A DNA stretch of 41,329 bases from Fimbriimonadia bacterium (GTDB lineage Bacteria > Armatimonadota > Fimbriimonadia > Fimbriimonadales > Fimbriimonadaceae): NCBI GenBank assembly GCA_030430755.1, contig JAUIKO010000008.1, positions 1 to 41,329 of the forward strand, in the 5' to 3' direction. The notes beneath the pieces are model-generated. The model saw nothing but the letters and a program-made list of their open reading frames with translations, was not told the origin of the DNA and made no database searches. The position numbers were made by a program, and so were the translations under genes. Of this stretch, positions 1-5,886 are shown piece by piece (position 1 is the first letter of the stretch; each line of letters starts with the position of its first letter).

Positions 1-456
1 CCTGGCTGGCCTGGTATATTAGATTGGTATATTATTTCTAGCGATGGTTGGGGTGGTCAAATAGGTTGCAAGCCTGATGGTTCTGTATGGCTTGCGGACT
101 ATCGTTGTGGTGAACAGCTGAAGCTTGGTGATAGCTTTGATGATTTTCTATATAAGGTATTAACCGAGACTGTATTTGAAGATGGTGAACAAGTAACACT
201 TCCTCCCCGTATGAGTGAATGCGATGAAGAGGAGGTTGTGCAGCTTCTTTTAGAATGGCTTTTGTATATTGAATTTGGCGATGTATGCAAGCAAGATGAG
301 CAGCTTTCTTTTGAAAAACAATTCGTTGAAACTTTACAAAAATTAAGTAGTGATGCAAAGCACAAGTTAGTAAAAATAGCAGTGCAGCATGCAGAACAAC
401 ACTCTGGAGACAAAAAGAAATTGTTAGAAAATCTTGCCGATATAATAGGTTCTTGA
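1..456 (+). CDS. SUKH-family immunity-like protein with helical C-terminal domain (5' end cut off by window)
   Basis: Frame 1 is open from the first base to the TGA at 454-456, so the gene begins upstream. The visible 151 residues start inside the second half of a SMI1/KNR4 (SUKH) domain: they carry the same GCKPDGSVW and GDSFDDFLY signatures as the complete paralogues at 756, 1579, 4019 and 4808. From about base 211 it continues into an 80-residue helical, acidic domain (EFGD..., LSSDAKHK..., HSGDKKKLLENL) that is also found at the C-terminus of the genes at 4019 and 4808 and alone at 3708. The internal ATG at 211 is therefore unlikely to be the true start. SUKH proteins are known as immunity proteins for nuclease toxins of polymorphic toxin systems; the role here is inferred from that family and from the toxin-tip remnants next door. 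Confidence 0.8.
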   Translation, partial: PGWPGILDWYIISSDGWGGQIGCKPDGSVWLADYRCGEQLKLGDSFDDFLYKVLTETVFEDGEQVTLPPRMSECDEEEVVQLLLEWLLYIEFGDVCKQDEQLSFEKQFVETLQKLSSDAKHKLVKIAVQHAEQHSGDKKKLLENLADIIGS

Positions 457-524
457 TCTTAGTTTAAGCACTCTGAAAAAACCGGGAAGCGAATATATTT
501 TGTTCCTATTCGCTATTAATAAAA

Positions 525-717
525 GATGCTAATGGTCAAGTAATAGTTGCTCATCATAATGAGCAAGATGGGTCATCGTGTTCAGCATCCTAAAGGTACT
601 AAAGGTGGTATTGGAAGAAATACTCCTGAAAGAAAGGATTCGAATAATTTGTTTCGTAATTTTAATAAAGAAATGCCAAGGGCGGAGCAGTGTAGAAGAG
701 AATCATTATCTAAATGA
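525..717 (+). pseudogene. Silent toxin-tip remnant, HNH/EndoVII-like (internally deleted)
   Basis: From 525 one frame reads DANGQVIVAHHNEQDG and then shifts; from 586 to the TGA at 715-717 another frame reads HPKGTKGGIGRNTPERKD and ends with RRESLSK. The copy at 1293-1540 carries the missing middle part, and together they give the order HH-x2-Q, a GAF(I)xE(I) strand, a His, an HP pair and a closing Arg/Phe-rich helix. That order resembles the C-terminal nuclease domains of the HNH/EndoVII superfamily (LHH-like) used as polymorphic toxin tips. No start codon or RBS serves it and the frame is broken, so it is a fragment. The adjoining SUKH gene is what one expects beside such a nuclease. The family assignment is pattern-based and tentative. 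Confidence 0.5.
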
Positions 718-782
718 GAGTAAATATTAAGAAAAACATATAACAGAGGATTATTATGAGAGAAGAAACCAGAAAATTATTG
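582..782 (+). repeat. Direct repeat copy A (201 bp)
   Basis: Reads identically to 1405-1605 by eye. It spans the 3' part of the toxin-tip remnant, the intergenic RBS region and the first nine codons of the SUKH gene at 756. Offset between copies is 823 bp. Such identity over non-coding and coding DNA indicates recent duplication or gene conversion. Confidence 0.9.
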
Positions 783-1244
783 GATAAATCTGTAAAAAAC
801 TGTTTAGAATTAGTTGATTGTAAGGCTGGTGATGGATATTGTGTTGGCTTGGGTGTTAGCGATGATATTATCAAGGGTATGGAGGATGAACTTGACTTGA
901 AGTTTTCTGATGATTACATAGAATTTCTTCGGTATTACGGTGAAACTTGCATCGCAGGTTATGATATTTTCGGATATGGTGTTGTGTCAATTCATGGAAA
1001 AGGAGTTTCTGTTGTACAACGAACAGTGTTTTATCGATTTGAACAAGAATGGCCTGGTCTTGCTGATTGGTACATAGTATCTGAAGATTTTTGTGGTAAC
1101 CCTATTGGTTGTAAGCCTGATGGTTCTGTTTGGGTATCTGACCATGATGCTGGTTTTGAAGAAGAAAAACTTGGAGATAGTTTTGATGATTTTCTGTATA
1201 ATTTATTGCTAGAAGAAAAAGAGTTAGAGCAGGAAGAAGAATGA
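756..1244 (+). CDS. SUKH (SMI1/KNR4) immunity-like protein
   Basis: This 162-residue acidic protein is a single SUKH domain. Visible family features are the N-terminal helix (MREETRKLLDKS), the segment KFSDDYIEFLRYYG, the central GNPIGCKPDGSVWVSDHDAG strand-turn and the closing helix GDSFDDFLYNLLLEEKE. SUKH proteins bind and block cognate nuclease toxins in the cytoplasm of the producing or kin cell. It is most similar to the gene at 1579; the two differ chiefly around residues 10-25 and 65-90, the kind of local divergence seen when immunity specificity changes. The start ATG is preceded by an AGAGGA ribosome-binding site at about 743. Unlike 4019 and 4808 it has no helical C-terminal domain. 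Immunity function is inferred from family and neighbours. Confidence 0.85.
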   Translation: MREETRKLLDKSVKNCLELVDCKAGDGYCVGLGVSDDIIKGMEDELDLKFSDDYIEFLRYYGETCIAGYDIFGYGVVSIHGKGVSVVQRTVFYRFEQEWPGLADWYIVSEDFCGNPIGCKPDGSVWVSDHDAGFEEEKLGDSFDDFLYNLLLEEKELEQEEE

Positions 1245-1292
1245 TATTGTCTATCATTAAGTATTTCCTCTCTAATCGCTACGATTACAGAG

Positions 1293-1540
1293 GCTAATGG
1301 TCAAGTACTTGTATAGGTCACCATAATAAGCAAGAGTATCAAAGAAAACCCGGAGCTTTTATCGTAGAAATACGTAGTGATAAGCATAAGACAAATAATA
1401 TCAATCAGCATCCTAAAGGTACTAAAGGTGGTATTGGAAGAAATACTCCTGAAAGAAAGGATTCGAATAATTTGTTTCGTAATTTTAATAAAGAAATGCC
1501 AAGGGCGGAGCAGTGTAGAAGAGAATCATTATCTAAATGA
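1293..1540 (+). pseudogene. Silent toxin-tip remnant, HNH/EndoVII-like (frameshifted)
   Basis: The frame from 1293 reads ANGQVLV and then meets TAG; a 2-base difference from the copy at 525 shifts the reading frame. From 1319 a second frame stays open to the TGA at 1538-1540: HHNKQEYQRKPGAFIVEI, then HKTNNINQ, then HPKGTKGGIGRN and a Phe/Arg-rich end. The arrangement HH...Q...GAF-x-x-E-I...H...HP matches the spacing pattern of HNH/EndoVII-type toxin nuclease domains as I know them. There is no upstream start, so this can only be a displaced C-terminal cassette. It lies directly before the SUKH gene at 1579. A hairpin (1267-1293) separates it from the preceding immunity gene. Confidence 0.55.
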
Positions 1541-1605
1541 GAGTAAATATTAAGAAAAACATATAACAGAGGATTATTATGAGAGAAGAAACCAGAAAAT
1601 TATTG
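1405..1605 (+). repeat. Direct repeat copy B (201 bp)
   Basis: Second copy of 582-782, appearing identical base for base; ends nine codons into the SUKH gene at 1579. Confidence 0.9.
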
Positions 1606-2070
1606 CATGAATCAATAGCCAGCTGTTTGCGTACTCTAGACTGTAGGCCTGGTGATGGTTTTTGTGTTGGCTTGGGTGTTAGCGATGATATTATCAAGGG
1701 TATGGAGGACGAACTTGGCTTGAAGTTTTCTGATGATTATATAGAATTTCTTCGGTGTTATGGAGAAACGAGCATCTCCTCATATAGAATATATGGATAT
1801 AGTGTTTCGGTTCCTATGCATGGAGAAGGCAGCACTGTTGTGAGTCAAACATCATACTACCGTGTGTTTCAAGAATGGCCTGGTATTGCTGATTGGTACA
1901 TAGTATCTGAAGATTTTTGTGGTAACCCTATTGGTTGTAAGCCTGATGGTTCTGTGTGGATATCTGACCACGATGCTGGTTTTGAAGAAGAAAAAATGGG
2001 TGATAGTTTTGATGATTTTCTGTATAATTTATTACTAGAAGAAAAAGAGTTAGAGCAGGAAGGAGAATGA
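1579..2070 (+). CDS. SUKH (SMI1/KNR4) immunity-like protein
   Basis: A 163-residue SUKH-domain protein, paralogue of the gene 823 bp upstream. It shares the first nine codons, the VGLGVSDDIIKGMEDEL segment and the final 70 residues almost unchanged. Differences concentrate in residues 10-25 (HESIASCLRTLDCRPGDG against DKSVKNCLELVDCKAGDG) and in the middle (SSYRIYGYSVSVPMHGEG). By family it would be a cytoplasmic nuclease-toxin inhibitor. The RBS region and start are part of the 201-bp repeat, so both genes have the same translation signals. The next element, 35 bp on, is another toxin-tip fragment. Confidence 0.85.
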   Translation: MREETRKLLHESIASCLRTLDCRPGDGFCVGLGVSDDIIKGMEDELGLKFSDDYIEFLRCYGETSISSYRIYGYSVSVPMHGEGSTVVSQTSYYRVFQEWPGIADWYIVSEDFCGNPIGCKPDGSVWISDHDAGFEEEKMGDSFDDFLYNLLLEEKELEQEGE

Positions 2071-2104
2071 TATTGTCTCTCATTCTTCTCTCTCTCTTTT
2101 TAGA

Positions 2105-2191
2105 GTTCATCCTAAAATGATAGATGGATACGATGTAGATGCTCAGCATTATCCTATGACTGGTAAAGAACTTAAAGCATTTTTAAAATAA
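2105..2191 (+). pseudogene. Toxin-tip fragment ending in a YPMTGKELKAFLK tail
   Basis: The frame reads VHPKMIDGYDVDAQHYP, then MTGKELKAFLK and TAA. There is no start codon or RBS of its own, and the stop lies 13 bp before the GTG of the next immunity gene, the usual toxin-then-immunity spacing. The last 15 codons recur at 2914-2958 before a second copy of that immunity gene. I do not recognise the domain; its position and lack of a start are what suggest a displaced toxin C-terminus. Confidence 0.45.
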
Positions 2192-2204
2192 TCAGGAGGA
2201 AGCA

Positions 2205-2684
2205 GTGAAATATAGTCGTAAACAATTCGGTTTGGAGTTAAAAGAGAAAATTAATAACTGTGAGCCATTCTCTGCAATAAGTTCCTGGGCATATAGTGTT
2301 TACATGGATACCGATGGTTATGATCCTGATTTAGATGAATTTCTACTTGATTTATATGCGATTGGGCAATATCCTAATGCTGATGGATATAGCAGTGATG
2401 AATTACTTGAAATAGCGGAAGATTTTATGGATGACTTGGGTTTTACTCGCAGAAAGTTTGGTAAGGAATTACGCGACAAAATCGAGGATGGTGTGCCTGT
2501 TTCAAAAATTGGTAGATGGGTGCACTATCTTTATGTTGATCGTTATAGTGAGATAGATAGAGATTTTAAGAATATTCTAGAGCGTTTAGGCTGGATGGAT
2601 GGAGGGCCTGAGTATGAGCGTAGTTACGAAAACTTATTAGAAATTGCTGAAGCGTTGATATCTGGGAATGAAGTGAAATTATGA
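2205..2684 (+). CDS. Immunity-like protein of two tandem homologous domains
   Basis: A 159-residue acidic cytoplasmic protein starting at GTG, fixed by the strong AGGAGG site at 2194-2199. It is an internal duplication: residues 1-78 (YSRKQFGLELKEKI...ISSWAYSVY...DELLEIAEDFM) align with residues 81-155 (FTRRKFGKELRDKI...IGRWVHYLY...ENLLEIAEALI). Each half has an R-K-x-F-G start, a Trp-Ala/His-x-x-Tyr helix, an acidic loop and an LLEIAE end. I do not assign a named Pfam family with certainty; single-domain relatives of this pattern occur beside toxin genes, and its position directly after a toxin-tip fragment supports an immunity role. A near-identical copy lies at 2972. Confidence 0.75.
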   Translation: MKYSRKQFGLELKEKINNCEPFSAISSWAYSVYMDTDGYDPDLDEFLLDLYAIGQYPNADGYSSDELLEIAEDFMDDLGFTRRKFGKELRDKIEDGVPVSKIGRWVHYLYVDRYSEIDRDFKNILERLGWMDGGPEYERSYENLLEIAEALISGNEVKL

Positions 2685-2767
2685 TGCTTTATCATAAATT
2701 TAAGATTGACATTTGTTGATTATTTGACTATTTGTTTTTTTGTATATAAGTATTACTGGTGTAGCAT

Positions 2768-2857
2768 ATGAGCTGTTCATATTCTGCACCATTTGTTTTT
2801 GCAGACTTAGCGAATATGGTAAAAAAAGGAATTATTCCCAGAGACGCTACGTGGTAA
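2768..2857 (+). pseudogene. Toxin-tip fragment SAPFVFADLANMVKKG, copy 1
   Basis: The frame beginning at ATG 2768 reads SYSAPFVFADLANMVKKG, IIPRDATW and stops. The second copy at 3536 has one A fewer in the A-run, and only by shifting frame reaches the alternative end IIPRDYDDDE. The sequence looks like the closing segment of a larger protein whose upstream part is gone. Function unknown. Confidence 0.4.
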
Positions 2858-2869
2858 AATTTTTTTGGA

Positions 2870-2958
2870 TATTATCATCAACAAGAGTATCATCGGAAAA
2901 AAGGAGCTTTTATCATTATCCTATGACTGGTAAAGAACTTAAAGCATTTTTAAAATAA
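2870..2958 (+). pseudogene. Chimeric toxin-tip junction before second immunity copy
   Basis: From 2876 one frame reads HQQEYHRKKGAFI, closely matching HNKQEYQRKPGAFI of the HNH-like remnant at 1325. It then runs into the HYPMTGKELKAFLK tail (2914-2958, another frame) shared with 2147-2191. The two cassette types have therefore been joined by recombination at about 2912. The stop is 13 bp before the GTG of the next immunity gene. A 72-codon open frame covering 2740-2958 is not a credible gene. Confidence 0.5.
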
Positions 2959-2971
2959 TGAGGAGGAAACA

Positions 2972-3451
2972 GTGAAATATAGTCGTAAACAATTTGGTTT
3001 GGAGTTAAAAGAGAAAATTAATAACTGTGAACCATTCTCTGCAATTAGTTCTTGGGCATACCGTGTTTATATGGATACCGATGGTTATGATCCTGATTTA
3101 GATGAATTTCTACTTGATTTATATGCACTGGGGCAATGTACTGATGATGATGGATATAGCAGTGATGAATTACTTGAAATTGCTGAAGATTTTATGGATG
3201 ACTTGGGTTTTACTCGCAGAAAGTTTGGTAAGGAATTACGCGAAAAAATCGAGGATGGTGTGCCTGTTCCAACTATAGGTGAATGGGCGCATTATCTTAA
3301 TGTGAATCGTTATAGTGAGATAGATTCAGAGTTCAGTGATATTCTTGAGCGTTTAGGCTATATGGATGGAGGTCCTGAGTATGAACTTAGTTATGAAAAA
3401 TTATTAGAAATCGCTGAAGCATTGATATCTGGGGATGAAGTGAAATTATGA
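2972..3451 (+). CDS. Immunity-like protein of two tandem homologous domains (second copy)
   Basis: A 159-residue GTG-initiated protein with AGGAGG at 2961-2966, the duplicate of the gene at 2205. The first half is nearly unchanged, whereas the second half differs at several positions (VPTIGEWAHYLNVNRYSEIDSEFSDILERLGYMDG against VSKIGRWVHYLYVDRYSEIDRDFKNILERLGWMDG), which points to relaxed or diversifying change in the C-terminal domain. The same two-domain layout is visible (RKQFG...LLEIAEDFM and RRKFG...LLEIAEALI). Role inferred as immunity from the preceding toxin-tip tail; not recognised as a named family. Confidence 0.75.
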   Translation: MKYSRKQFGLELKEKINNCEPFSAISSWAYRVYMDTDGYDPDLDEFLLDLYALGQCTDDDGYSSDELLEIAEDFMDDLGFTRRKFGKELREKIEDGVPVPTIGEWAHYLNVNRYSEIDSEFSDILERLGYMDGGPEYELSYEKLLEIAEALISGDEVKL

Positions 3452-3535
3452 CGGTTTATAATAAATCTAAGATTGACATTCATTGATCATTTAACTATTT
3501 GTACTTTTTGTATATAGGTCTTAACGGTGTAGCAT

Positions 3536-3630
3536 ATGAGCTGTTCATATTCTGCACCATTTGTTTTTGCAGACTTAGCGAATATGGTAAAAAAGGAATT
3601 ATTCCCAGAGACTATGATGACGATGAATGA
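3536..3630 (+). pseudogene. Toxin-tip fragment SAPFVFADLANMVKK, copy 2 (frameshifted)
   Basis: Same fragment as 2768-2857. The run of A is six here against seven there, so the natural continuation GIIPRDYDDDE and its TGA at 3628-3630 lie in the next frame. Lies about 80 bp before the small gene at 3708. Confidence 0.4.
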
Positions 3631-3707
3631 TTTTCTATCTCATTAAGAATATCCTATATATAAAGTACGAATATTGACAAAATAATTAAAATAGAGGTAG
3701 TCCCAGA

Positions 3708-3959
3708 ATGTATAAAAAAGATGAAGAGCTGATAATGTTAAGTATTTTAGAGTCGCTTCTTTCTTTGGAATTTAGTGATTCTATTGATGAAGATGCTGCA
3801 GTTGGTTTCATGGAGTCTATAGCAGATGATTTACATGAGCTAAGTCCAGAATGTCAAAAGCAGATTATTGAGTTTGGAAGAAACTATGCGAAAAAATATT
3901 CTGGTGAAAAGAAGGATTCACTGGAGAATATCTCATCAAATGCTGGACTTCTGCCATAG
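3708..3959 (+). CDS. Small acidic helical protein, stand-alone version of the SUKH-associated C-terminal domain
   Basis: An 83-residue protein (MYKKDEELIMLSILESLLSL...) with a GAGGTAG ribosome-binding site ending about 9 bases before the ATG. It aligns along its whole length with the C-terminal 80-90 residues of the genes at 4019 and 4808 and of the partial gene at the left edge: shared features are the KKDE..I start, LEFS(D/E)SID, LSPECQK, the AKKYSG(E/A)KK basic stretch and the LEN(I/Y) end. It is predicted all-helical and cytoplasmic. No SUKH domain can be found in the short space upstream, so the gene is either an independent partner or the surviving half of a fusion. No function is known to me. 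Confidence 0.65.
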   Translation: MYKKDEELIMLSILESLLSLEFSDSIDEDAAVGFMESIADDLHELSPECQKQIIEFGRNYAKKYSGEKKDSLENISSNAGLLP

Positions 3960-4018
3960 TTGTTAGATTTTAGAATAGTAAAAAAACTGTTTAGAATACT
4001 GATAATAATAGGAGTATG

Positions 4019-4777
4019 ATGCGAGAAGATACTAAAGAACTTTTCGAAAAGTATATACGCGACTGTTTAGATTATGTCAAAAGCAATCCTGGTGAAGGAT
4101 ATTGTGTCGGTATTGGTGTTAGCGATGATATGATAATATCCATGGAAGATGAGATTGGATTAAAGTTTTCAGATGATTATATTGAGTTTCTTCGCCATTA
4201 TGGTGAGGCAAACCTGTATGGGCTCTTTGAAATATATGGGTATGCGGCTAATTCTATGTATGGCAAGATAGGTCGGGTTGTAGAACAAACAAAATTCTAT
4301 CGTGAACTTGGCAGGCCAGGTGTGGAAGATGGGTATATAATTTCTGAAGATTTATGTGGTAACCCTATTGGTTGCAAGTCAGATGGTTCTGTTTGGGTAT
4401 ATCCACATGATGCTGGTTCTAAGTTCGAAAAGATTGCTGATAGTTTTGATGACTTTCTTTGTAGGATATTAACTGGTGCTATATATACAAATAGTGAACA
4501 AGCTCATGCTTCTATGAGAATGAATAAAAAAGATGAAGATGTAATTATACAAGTTATATTAGACTTTCTTTGTTCTTTAGAGTTTAGTGAGTCTATTGAC
4601 AAGGATGGTGTAGTTGATTTACAAGAATGTATTGGAGTAGATCTAGAAAACTTGAGCCCCGAATGTCAAAAATATCTTGCTCAGACTGCGTTATGCCATG
4701 CTGAAAAATATTCGGGAGCAAAAAAGAGATATCTAGAAAACTATGCATATCATGCCGGTTTTATTCCTTATTTTTGA
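4019..4777 (+). CDS. SUKH domain fused to helical C-terminal domain, immunity-like
   Basis: A 252-residue protein. Residues 1-150 form a SUKH domain (MREDTKELFEKY, KFSDDYIEFLRHYG, GNPIGCKSDGSVW, DSFDDFLCRIL); residues 170-252 are the acidic helical domain also found alone at 3708 (KKDEDVI..., LEFSESIDKD, LSPECQK, KYSGAKKRYLEN). The ATG at 4019 is preferred over the in-frame ATG at 4016 because the GGAG site ends at 4014 and because paralogues start MREE/MRED. Two domains in one chain could bind two toxin surfaces, or the second may dimerise; this is inference. Cytoplasmic, no signal peptide. Confidence 0.8.
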   Translation: MREDTKELFEKYIRDCLDYVKSNPGEGYCVGIGVSDDMIISMEDEIGLKFSDDYIEFLRHYGEANLYGLFEIYGYAANSMYGKIGRVVEQTKFYRELGRPGVEDGYIISEDLCGNPIGCKSDGSVWVYPHDAGSKFEKIADSFDDFLCRILTGAIYTNSEQAHASMRMNKKDEDVIIQVILDFLCSLEFSESIDKDGVVDLQECIGVDLENLSPECQKYLAQTALCHAEKYSGAKKRYLENYAYHAGFIPYF

Positions 4778-4807
4778 TTTTGGTGATAAATATTTAAGAG
4801 GGGTATG

Positions 4808-5569
4808 ATGCGAGAAGAAACTAAAGAACTTTTAGAAAAACACATGAAGTCTTGTTCAGATTTAGGTGTATGTGAACTAGAACAAGGATGTCGTGTAGGC
4901 TTGGGTGTGACTGAGAATATTATACAGAAAATGGAAGAAGAACTAGCTTTGAAGTTTTCTGATGACTACATTGAATTTTTAAGTTTGTATGGTGAAGCGA
5001 GCTTATTAGGTTTTAAGATTTTTGGATATGCGTCTGATTCCATGCACAAAAAACTTGGATCTGTGGTTAAGCAAACTGTATTTTATGGTAAGTCTGGTTG
5101 GCCAGGGATTGGTGGCTGGTACGTAGTTTCTTCGGACAGTAGAGGAAATCCAATCGGATGTAAACCAGATGGTTCTGTTTGGCTTTCTTATAATAAAGGT
5201 CGCCGAGTATTAAAACTTGCTAATAGCTTTGACGAATTTCTGTACAATATATTAACTGACACTAAATATAAGGATGTTGTATTGGGCTTACTTGCTAACA
5301 TGGATAAAAAAGATCAATATGTTATTCTGCAAGTTTGTTTAGATTCCGATCTGTTTTTGGAGTTTAGTGAACATCAAGATGAAGATGAGTGTATAGCAAA
5401 AGAAGATGTTATAGTCTGTCAGAAGAAGCTGATTTCTCTTTTGGAAAAACTAAGTCCTGAAGGTAAAAAGATTTTTTCAGACTTCACTCATAAATATGCC
5501 AAAAAGAATTCTGATGTCGGGCAAAAAAAATATCTTGAAAAGATTTCGGATGTCGTTGGTTCTGTTTAG
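4808..5569 (+). CDS. SUKH domain fused to helical C-terminal domain, immunity-like
   Basis: A 253-residue paralogue of the preceding gene, 30 bp downstream and so probably co-transcribed. The SUKH part (residues 1-150) retains KFSDDYIEFLSLYGEAS, GNPIGCKPDGSVW and NSFDEFLYNIL but has diverged elsewhere (GLGVTENIIQKMEEEL, YNKGRRVLKLA). The C-terminal helical domain carries an extra acidic insertion (HQDEDECIAKEDVIVC) compared with 3708 and 4019. Start at 4808 is chosen by analogy with MREE starts; an in-frame ATG at 4805 is possible. This is the last gene of the immunity-like array; no toxin-tip remnant is visible between it and the TPR genes. Confidence 0.8.
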   Translation: MREETKELLEKHMKSCSDLGVCELEQGCRVGLGVTENIIQKMEEELALKFSDDYIEFLSLYGEASLLGFKIFGYASDSMHKKLGSVVKQTVFYGKSGWPGIGGWYVVSSDSRGNPIGCKPDGSVWLSYNKGRRVLKLANSFDEFLYNILTDTKYKDVVLGLLANMDKKDQYVILQVCLDSDLFLEFSEHQDEDECIAKEDVIVCQKKLISLLEKLSPEGKKIFSDFTHKYAKKNSDVGQKKYLEKISDVVGSV

Positions 5570-5650
5570 AATATTCTTAATTAAAGTGTATGATTTTGTC
5601 CTTGCACTGCCGTATCTCTACTCTGGTAGTTCGCTTCAATCATCAATATT

Positions 5651-5886
5651 GCGATTCCTGATATTTTAGTTATGTTGGGATGCAGATAAATCTATTTGAT
5701 GGAGTGAATCAAATTTCAATAAAATCATTCAATTTCAATACGGAAACAGCAATATGCTGTATAATGCAAATTATTAAAAGGTGATTATCTATGAAATATT
5801 CGATAACTATTAAGAGTTTACAATTTCGGACATTATCAATCTGGTTTATCTGTGTATTAGTTCCTGTATCATGTTGTTTTGGTGCA
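5651..5886 (+). repeat. Direct repeat, upstream and signal-peptide region of TPR gene 1
   Basis: About 236 bp nearly identical to 8432-8667 at an offset of 2781 bp; it covers the promoter region, the RBS and the first 32 codons of the TPR gene, then similarity falls to the level of related proteins. Confidence 0.88.
5747..5765 (+). promoter_or_regulatory. Candidate promoter -10 (TATAAT) with upstream inverted repeat
   Basis: A perfect TATAAT lies at 5760-5765, 25 bases before the TPR start. Just before it, cagca-ata-tgctg (5747-5759) forms an inverted repeat that could be an operator. No good -35 at normal spacing is seen. The same layout is at 8528-8546, with one arm mismatched. Confidence 0.35.

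Larger units (their letters stand above)
2147..2857 (+). repeat. Tandem duplication, unit 1 (period about 767 bp)
   Basis: Contains, in order, the YPMTGKELKAFLK tail, the immunity-like gene at 2205 and the SAPFVFADLANMVKKG fragment at 2768. Unit 2 begins at 2914 with the same order at an offset of 767-768 bp. Confidence 0.85.
2914..3630 (+). repeat. Tandem duplication, unit 2
   Basis: Second copy of 2147-2857 carrying the same three elements: tail, two-domain immunity gene and SAPFVFADLANM fragment. Confidence 0.85.

Noticed and set aside
211-456. Free-standing 81-residue gene at the left edge
   Set aside because: The frame is open back to base 1 and encodes a SUKH domain joined to it, as in the genes at 4019 and 4808.
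1267-1293. Hairpin after the first SUKH gene as a terminator
   Set aside because: An 11-bp stem with one mismatch is present but no T-run follows, and it abuts the toxin remnant; too weak to list as a feature.
2740-2958. 72-codon open frame on the + strand
   Set aside because: It runs through two unrelated toxin-tail remnants in the wrong frame for most of its length and has no RBS; only its last 15 codons match a repeated tail.
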